From Paracentrotus lividus (Eukaryota; Echinodermata; Echinoidea; Camarodonta; Echinidae): a stretch of 64,000 bases of DNA. Positions within the stretch are counted from its first letter, which is position 1. Each line of letters starts with the position of its first letter. The notes under the pieces were generated by a model. It was not told the origin of the DNA. It did not search any database and saw nothing but the letters and a program-made list of their open reading frames with translations. Where the stretch lies: the NCBI GenBank assembly GCA_940671915.1, contig CALNVZ010003433.1:24784711-24848710 (forward strand). Direction: 5' to 3'. Both the position numbers and the translations under genes were made by a program. Positions 56,395 through 64,000 of the stretch are shown in pieces.

Positions 56395-59300
56395 ACTTAC
56401 AAGCTTTGCTTTTCAACACTCCCCATCCATGATCAACATGTTTGATTTATGCCTGTTACATGTACTTGTTACTTTTAATTACATTTTATGTTTCATTGAT
56501 ATATCATATGATATATCATTGATATATATGATATATTAATATATCATGTACAATGAAAATTATGTAGTTTGATATGTATCGTTGGAAATGGAATACAACG
56601 AAAAGAAATAGCCAGTTTTGTTAACGAGGGGCCTACGTCTTCAAAAATTATTTTGCATGATCTTATATCATTGGTCTAGAAGTTCAAGCAACCCGAGTAT
56701 TTCAAAATGACTCAAGTTTATTGAAAGATTACTCTTTTAATAATCATCGAATCCTCTTATGGCCTCATGGCGTGTGAATTATTTCCCCAAATTTTTTTTT
56801 TGTTGTTGATAGATATTCCAAAGGTTTTGAATAGCAAGTGCATTGTCTGGTAAGATAGTAATTTTGAATTTTTTATTGAGACTCTCTTTGAATGCATTAT
56901 CAAGCTTTTAACCTATTTTATCGCAATATTTTTAAAGGAGGCTTAAAAAGATTGACCTATAACAGAAATAATCGTACAAAAGAAAGAACAAAAAAGAAGG
57001 GGGACCTTTCATTGAGACACACTTTTCAATTATTACCCAGCTTCTTATTCTATTAATATATTTTTAAAGAAGATTTGCCCCACAGAAATAAACGTACAAA
57101 AAGAAAATAGTTTAATTTTACATCGAGACTCTCTTTTAATGTATTATCAAGCTTTTAACTTATTTCATCGAAATATATTCAAAGAAGAACGAGATAGATT
57201 GACCCATAACAGAAACACTCGTACAAAAGAAAAAAGAGGGAAAGGGGGAATTTCATCGAAAAAACTCTTTTCAGTTATTATCAAGCTTCTTATTTTATAG
57301 AAATATTTTCAAAGGAAAATGTGAAATATTGGCCCATTAGCCTAAATAATTGTACCAAAAACCTAAATAATCGCACCACAGGAACAGTGATAAATTTTAT
57401 GAATGTTTAGTATTATGAGGCTTTTAAGTTATTTAATTGAAATATTTAAGGGATGTGAGATATTTGCCCATAGCAGAAAGAATCTTAAAAAAAAAAAAAG
57501 ACAAAAACAAAAAACAAAACAAAAACAAAAACAAAAACAAAAACCCTGGGGGAATTGAGCTTTTAATTTTTTTTAATAGAAATTATTTCTTGCTATATAT
57601 TTATCATGGTTATGTATTACTGTGTTTCCTTCTGACTGATATTACTATTTTTACTATGGGTCTGTAATCTATAAGCTTTGCTTTCAAATACTCCCCTCCA
57701 TGACCAACATGTTTGATTTCTATTGTTGGAAATGGAATAAACGAAGTGAAATGAAATAAAATTAACATTTTTTTTACGAGGGGCCGACGTCTTCAAAAAA
57801 CCTTTACATGATATTATATTATTGTGCTACAAGTGCAAGCAACCTGGGTCTCTCTCTCTCTCTCTCTCTCTTAAGGTGCCCTCACACTACGGCGTGTTGA
57901 GCTAACGTTGACCAGCGTTCTTGGAATTTGGTGTGTACGTTCGAAAACGTTGCTACTCGTTAACCATACGCAATTAATCGTTGTCTGAACGCAAATGTAC
58001 GCTGAGATACATTCATAATTCATTACACGTTCACAGTTTTGAGCGTTTCTAGCGCCTAACAACGCACTTATCAATAGGTTCTGTATGCGCTGGGCATTAG
58101 CAGTGTGAACGTTATGCGCGTTGGATGTTCTTCCCTTGTCGTTCTCTATTCGTTCCCTCGTCGTTCTCTGGTCGTCCAAACGCGTTTAATCTATCTCGGG
58201 AAGTTTTTTTTTTTAAATTATGGTTTATTACTATCCTTTTCATTTTTAATCAATATCTTTGAATGCATCGATTTTTTTCTCGATTAAAATTAAAAAAAAA
58301 TAATAATGATATAAAATCTTCCTATTATGTCGGAGAAGAGATTATGGGATAATCAATCGACACGTAATTCAATATAACTGTGGTTCTTAATCTTTATTTC
58401 ATTTGGGAATTAGCTATATTATATGATGTTATATTATCAATAATACTTGAATGCTGCGAGCGCCTTTCAAGACGCCTCACTAAGCCTGGTAATAGTTAGT
58501 TAAATGACATTAAAAGCCCTTATAAACACCGAGTAGGATACATGTATAAGTGATTCATAATTTAACTATTATTAGTAATACTCTATCATGCCATGAAGTA
58601 TTGTAAAAAAGATTTTCGTCAAGTGGTATTTATGTAATTTAAGAAACAAACCTTCATATTTTGGTTAAGAAAAAAAAATTATTGATGTATCTAGGAATAG
58701 GTATAAACCAAAAGCCTTGGACCACTGGAAAGAATAAGGGAAACGGAAGAGAAACACAGATAGGAGAACTGAAAGAGAGGTAAAAGAGAATGAAAAAACA
58801 GCAACAAGAAACAGACAGAAGAGAGAGAGAGAGAGAGAGAAAGGGAAGAGAGGAGAAAGACATAACGAATGAATATAAATAATGGGAGAGAGACTGGAAG
58901 ATGAAAATAGGAAAAAGAAACTAAAAAGAACATTATTGAGAAATTGAGATCTGAAACTCAAAAAAGTTTTATAATAGACCAAAGTCGTTTGGAAAAATAA
59001 CATTTGCAATACATTTTCTCCCTTTTTTTGGGGGGGGGGATGGGAGGTTGTGGGAAGCTTTGTTTATCTCTAATTTATGGGCACAAAATTGTTTATTCAT
59101 TGATAGTATTCATTGTATTGGCATGTTAAAAGTGTTGAACAGTCAATGCATTCTGATAACTGCATGAACAGTTCGTTTTCCTTTTTGTTCTGCTTTTCCC
59201 TATATGATCCTGAGGTGTTATACCCCCTCATAATTATGATCTTTTTTTTTTTTTTGAGCACTTAATTTATTTCAAACAAATTGATGGGCGTAAAAAATCA

Positions 59301-59930
59301 GCTTGCGCTTTTTTTAAATCAAGATGAACCAAATAAATGGACGGGCTTGTTTCATATTAGATAAAATATACTTTTTTAAATTTCTCAACCCTAATCAAGA
59401 CGAAGGGGTCATACTCTTTTGCACTACATCTGCACTCAATACAATATTAGGGTTTTATAAGATGGTATTGTTTCTTGAGATAGAAAACATTACATTTTTA
59501 ACTACACTGTTGGTCAAAAAGGTTGGATTTTTTTTATTGATCCACCCACATAAATAATTTTGATGTTTATTTATTATTTTTTTTTTTATATTGGATTTTT
59601 CCTAAACCATGACCGGGTATTGAATAATTAAAAAAAAGGACTTCATCCACCACAATAACCATTCTGGCAACTTTTTTTGGCTTACCAAAGCCCCCTGGTG
59701 CTATCCATGAAACGCTTTAGAGTGTAGGGTTGCTATTGGTCTTAAATCTAAGTTTAAAAACAATGGTTTCTTGTCTAAGTGAGGGGTTGAATTAAAAAGT
59801 GTGACTGGTAAAGAATATAAATAATAAAAATATTCTACCGTTATGGTAAAAACAGAGAGAGAAAAAAACCTTTAGCAATCAATTGTTACTATTTCTTCAA
59901 TTTTTTTTTTTCGTCTAAGAAATAACCATA

Positions 59931-60100
59931 GCAGTAGTGGATCTAGGATTTTATATACGAGTGGTGCATTCCGAAAATTGAGGGGAAAAATAGGTGCAGC
60001 GCAAATTTTTCCAATTTTTTACTTTACAGTCAATCATTTTTTTTTTTTTTAATCATAGAAGGGGTGTGGTCTCCTGCGCCCCGTCTGGATCCGCCACTGC
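59931..60100. mobile_element. Small MITE with GCAGTAGTGGATCTAG ends
   Basis: The left end and the inverse of the right end (GCAGTGGCGGATCCAG) match over 16 bp with three mismatches. About 170 bp; no target duplication evident. Confidence 0.55.
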
Positions 60101-60179
60101 CAGGTTCCCGGAGAGTTGAGAGGGGACAAACAAATTCAAGAAATTTAAGCTGGAGCAAAATGATGTGGCTAGAGCAAAA

Positions 60180-60258
60180 ATAAACAAATAAACAATAGTA
60201 ATAATAATAATAATAAAAATAAAATAACAACAATAATAATAAAAAATAATAATAGTAT
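60180..60258. repeat. (TAA)n-rich tract
   Basis: AATAATAATAAT with AAAATAAAA interruptions. Confidence 0.85.
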
Positions 60259-63200
60259 CCAAGCTTAATGTACAACAGTGTAAATTCTGCTGGTGTTTTT
60301 TTTTAACTTCGTATTTTTAAGGAATAAATTGCTCCAAAATGATATATAAAATATAGAAATACCAAATTTTTGTTAACATTTAAAAGTGTTTAGATACGTT
60401 TATACCTTGGTATTCACAGAAAACAATTACATGTATATTCAAGTCGAAAATGTTTATATTTCATTATACCAAATAGTAAAAATAGCACTTCAACAGGGAG
60501 GGAAAACTACTGAACAAAACAGAATAAGCTTTAATCACTTTATTCGATAACACAAAGCGCCCCCATTTGGTGACATAAGGATATTGAGGTAAAAAACATA
60601 CGCCCCCATTTGGTGACATGAGAAAATTGAGTCAAAAAACATATAAACAAAAGTTCTCGTTGGTTGGACGCACTTCGAACTATGAAGGAACGTTCACCCA
60701 AATCGCTAAACGATCAAGTAGCGAATGCCCAGCGCTTTCAAAGCGTCTTTATAAGAACGCTTTACACGCAAATTTTTTTGAACATGTTCAAAATGAAAAA
60801 TTGACCTCAGCGTCCTCTGCGTTTCTTTGCGCATACCAACGAAAAGCAAACGCTTTCCTACGTTTGCCAAGCGATTTTCGAACGACAGTCGCGCGCTCAT
60901 GAACTTACGCGAAAATGCAATTAACATTCTCACGAACGTCGGGCAGTCGTTACTCAATACGCACATGTTTGGCGTTTCCCAACGTTCTTTAAGACGTCTA
61001 AACACGCTAGACATAAGTTGGGCATCGCTGTTCAGTCGTTGCTAACGCTGGCAATCGTTAGGTGGACGCTAAGCACGCGCAGTCATCGTTACCCTGACGC
61101 TATTTATTCGCTTCTCAGTCGTTTAGAGCTCATTAAAAATTCCATTTTGGGCAGGGAAAATGGAGCGTTCTTGAGCGGTATTTTGGACATAGTCAAATTT
61201 CGAGTGAAAATCGTGACGCTAGACACACGTTACCTCAACACGCTCTAGTGTGAGGGCACCATTACAAAAGTAGAATTATCAAGTTCAAGATTATTCTTTT
61301 AACGATCATCGAAACCTTTATGGCCTAGAGGCGTGAGGAAGAATTTCCAAATTATTTTAATAGAGTTTCCTTAGGTTTTGAATTGAAATGTCTGGTAAAA
61401 AAGTCATTGCTTGATTTTTTTAATGTATTATCAACCTTTAATTTATTTTATCGAAATATTTTCAAAGTAGACTGAGAAAGCTTGACCTATAAAAAAATCG
61501 TACAAAAGAAACACACACACAAAAAAGGGGGATTTTCAAAGGAGAACGAGATAGACTGACCCATAACAGAAAGACTCGTACAAAAGATTTCCCAAATTAT
61601 TTTAATAGAGTTTCCTCAGGTTTTGAATTGAAATTGTCTGGTAAAAAAGTCATTCTTGATTTTTCATTGAGACTCTCTTTAAATTTATTATCAACCTTTA
61701 AATTTATTTTATCGAAATATTGCAAAGTAGTCTGAGAAAGCTTGACATATAAAAAATCGTACAAAGAAAACACACACAAAAAAGGGGATTTTCAAAAAAG
61801 AACGAGATAGACTGACCCATAACAGAAAGACCTCATCAAAAGATAGAAGGTGGAAGGGGGGGTGGATTTTCATCGAGAAACTCTTTTCAGTTATTATCAA
61901 GCTTATTTCATCGAGACACTGTATTTAGTTATTATCAAGCTCCTTATTTTATTAACATATCTTCAAGGAAGACTGAGAAAGATTGGCCCCCCACAGAAAG
62001 AAACGTACAGAAGAAAATGAAATAGTTAATTTTTCATCGAGACTGTTTTATCAGTTATTATCAAGTTTTTAACTTACTAGTACTTTATAGAAATATTTTC
62101 AAAGGAGAAATATTGCCCCATTAACCTAAATAATCGTGCCAAATTAAAAAAAATGTGATAAAATTTTTCATCAAGACTCGCTTTTCAATTATTATCAGGC
62201 TCTTAAGCTATTTTATTGAAATATTTTAAAAAGGGAATATGAAATCTTGTCCATAGCAGAAAGAATTGTTTTTTTTAAAAAGACACGAAAAAAAAAAAAA
62301 AAAAAAAAAACAACTTGGGGAATTTTTCATCTAGACAAGCTTTTGAATTATTTGATACGAATTATTTTTTTATATATAATCATCATGACTAGGTATTACT
62401 ATGTTCACTTCCGATTGATATCATTATTTTTGCTATGGGTCTGCAATCTATAAGCTTTGCTTTTCAGCACTCCCCTTCATGAATAACATGTTTGATTGAT
62501 GCCTGTTACATGTACTTGTTATTTTAACTCATTCTTTTTTCTTTCTTTTTTTCTATTGATATATCATGTACAATGTAAATTATGCATTTAATTCTGTTGG
62601 AAATGGAAATAAAGAAGTGAAATGAAATAAAATTAACATTTTCTTTACGAGGGGTCGACGTCTTCAAACAACCTTTTACATGACTTATATTATTGTGCTA
62701 CATGTGCAAGCAGCCTGGTCTCTCTCTCTCTCAAAAAAAAAAAATAAATAATAATAATAAAAAAAAATAAAGTTTACAAAAGTAGATTGATCAAGTTCAA
62801 GTTATTGAGAGATTATTCTTTTAACGATCATCGAAGTCTTTTATGGCCTAGAGGCGTGAGAAGGTTTTTCAAAAAATAATTTAATAGAGTTTCTAAAGGT
62901 TTTGAACAGCAGGCACATTGTCCGGTGAGAAATTCATTCTTAATTTTTCATTGAGACTCTCTTTTAATGTTTTTATCAAGCTTTAAACTTATTTTATCGA
63001 AATATTTTCAAAGGAGACTGAGAAAGATTGACCCATAAAAAAATCGTACAAAAGAAAGAACAAAAAGGAAGGAGGATTTCATCGAGACACTCATTTCAAT
63101 TATTACCAAGCTTCTTATTTTATTATATATTTTCAAAGAAGTGAGAAGATTTTCCCCACATAAATAAACGTACAAAGAAAAAGAAAGTTTAATTTACATC

Positions 63201-63496
63201 GAGCCTCTCTTTTAATGTATTATCAAGCTTTAAACTTATTTCATCGAAATAATTTCAAAGGAGAACGAGATAGACTGACCCTAACAGAAAGACTCGTACA
63301 AAAGAAAAAAGGTGGACAAGGGGGGGGGGTGATTTTCATCGAAAAAACTCTTTTCAGTTATTATTAAGCTTATTTATTAATATATTATCAAAGAAAACTG
63401 ATTGGCCCCTCACAAAATGAAACGTACAAAAATAAAAAATAATTCATTTTATAAATATATTTTCAAAGGAAAATGTGAAATATTGGCCCATTAACC

Positions 63497-63529
<33 letters not shown>

Positions 63530-64000
63530 AAAATGGGGAATTTTCATCTAGACAAGCTTTTAAGTTATTTGATATAAATTATTTCTTGTTATATAATTAT
63601 CATGGTTATGTATTACTATGTTCACTTTCCGATTAATATTACTATTTTTGCTATGGGTCTGCAATCTATAAGCTTTGCCTTTTCAGCACTCCCCTTCATG
63701 AATATCATGTTCGATTGATGCCTGTTACATGTACTTGTTATTTTAACTGCATTCTTTTTCTTTTTTTTTCTATTAATATATGTACAATGTAAATTATCAG
63801 TTATTATCTTGAATGGATAACGAGTGAAATGCTATTCACATTTTTAACGAGGTCACGTCTTCAAACAACCTTTTACATGATCTTATATTATTGTGCACAG
63901 TGCAAGCAGCCTGGGGTCTCTCTCTCTAAAAAAAAAAAATAATAATAATAAATAAAAATAAAGGTTACAAAAGTAGATTATCAAGTTCAAGTTATTGAGT

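Larger units (their letters stand above)
59504..60281. mobile_element. Second copy of the long-TIR element, nested in the PIF/Harbinger-like element
   Basis: ACACTGTTGGTCAAAAAGGT at the left; inverse ACACTGTTG at the right. Interior shares AGAGGGGACAAACAAATTCA-type and CTAGAGCAAAAA text with 38700-38775, and the inverse of TCAACCCCT...GACAAGA with 38440-38460. It contains the small unit at 59931-60100. Confidence 0.65.
57874..61261. mobile_element. 3.4-kb PIF/Harbinger-like element with TTA target duplication
   Basis: Ends GGTGCCCTCACACTA and inverse are identical over 15 bp and continue GCGTGTTGAG. TTA flanks both sides (57871-57873, 61262-61264), and other tandem units run through the site without it. 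A 3-bp TWA duplication is typical of PIF/Harbinger. About 300 bp at the left end and 650 bp at the right are rich in GC and AACG/CGTT words; the middle is AT-rich and holds the long-TIR element copy. No transposase frame is seen, so it is probably non-autonomous. Confidence 0.78.
56395..64000. repeat. Higher-order tandem repeat, about 1.2-1.4-kb units, continues past right edge
   Basis: The marker AAGCTTTGCTTTTCA plus CACTCCCC recurs at about 56400, 57673, 62452 and 63670; after removing the 3.4-kb insertion the spacing is about 1.27, 1.40 and 1.22 kb. Each unit also contains ACGAGGGG...CGTCTTCAAA, a (TC)n tract and an A-rich tract. Inside each unit a 110-130-bp monomer recurs several times (ATCGAGACTCTCTTTTAAT, TTATCAAGCTT, TCGAAATATTTTCAAAGGAG, GACCCATAACAGAAAGA, CGTACAAAAGAAA). 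Confidence 0.85.

Overview
The window is eukaryotic and animal. It is AT-rich, coding sequence is sparse, and the only cellular gene I can recognise is split into short exons by canonical GT..AG introns. That gene is an RFX6 orthologue (RFX-family winged-helix transcription factor) on the + strand. About sixteen exons spread from 2154 to about 34.1 kb, and the extreme N-terminus lies upstream or was not recognised. The protein resembles vertebrate RFX6 more than RFX4 or other RFX members. The palindrome TAGGCCTA is frequent, and small inverted-repeat transposons are dense. Both are features I associate with echinoderm genomes, so a marine invertebrate deuterostome, probably an echinoderm, is my inference; the species cannot be fixed from the sequence.

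Layout. 1-2153: upstream or 5' intronic sequence with simple repeats. 2154-10578: five clean exons carrying the acidic N-terminal tail and the complete DNA-binding domain, with a nested transposon block (6.9-9.9 kb) in one intron. 10579-23421: a 12.8-kb intron packed with mobile elements, including a hAT-type element with a perfect 8-bp target duplication, a 48-bp-TIR element, a mariner-type element and one copy of a 1.1-kb dispersed repeat. 23422-28845: exons for the domain after the DNA-binding domain and the start of the dimerisation region. They are recognisable only when three reading frames are joined, and some lack splice-site bases. 29721-31067: three clean exons. 31942-34129: the poorly conserved C-terminal exons, again with frame problems.

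Beyond the gene (34.2-64 kb) I see no further cellular gene. This part holds a long-TIR element interrupted by an RTE-like LINE fragment (37.4-38.8 kb), a second dispersed-repeat copy (39.65-40.8 kb), and a decayed Crypton-type tyrosine recombinase lying between inverted repeats and split by a 310-bp MITE (41.1-45.0 kb). Next come a third, inverted copy of the dispersed repeat (47.3-48.2 kb), a degenerate LINE tail, a mariner-type foldback element, and a tRNA-derived SINE sitting inside inverted repeats. A 3.4-kb palindrome (51.4-54.9 kb) follows, containing two related MITEs. The window ends in a higher-order tandem repeat (56.4 kb to the right edge) whose second unit carries a 3.4-kb PIF/Harbinger-like insertion.

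The most valuable items are the RFX6 gene model, the localised frame damage within it, the Crypton with flanking inverted repeats, the MITE that splits its catalytic domain at a cleanly readable site, and the hierarchical repeat at the right end. Coordinates of repeat borders were read by eye and may be off by a few bases.
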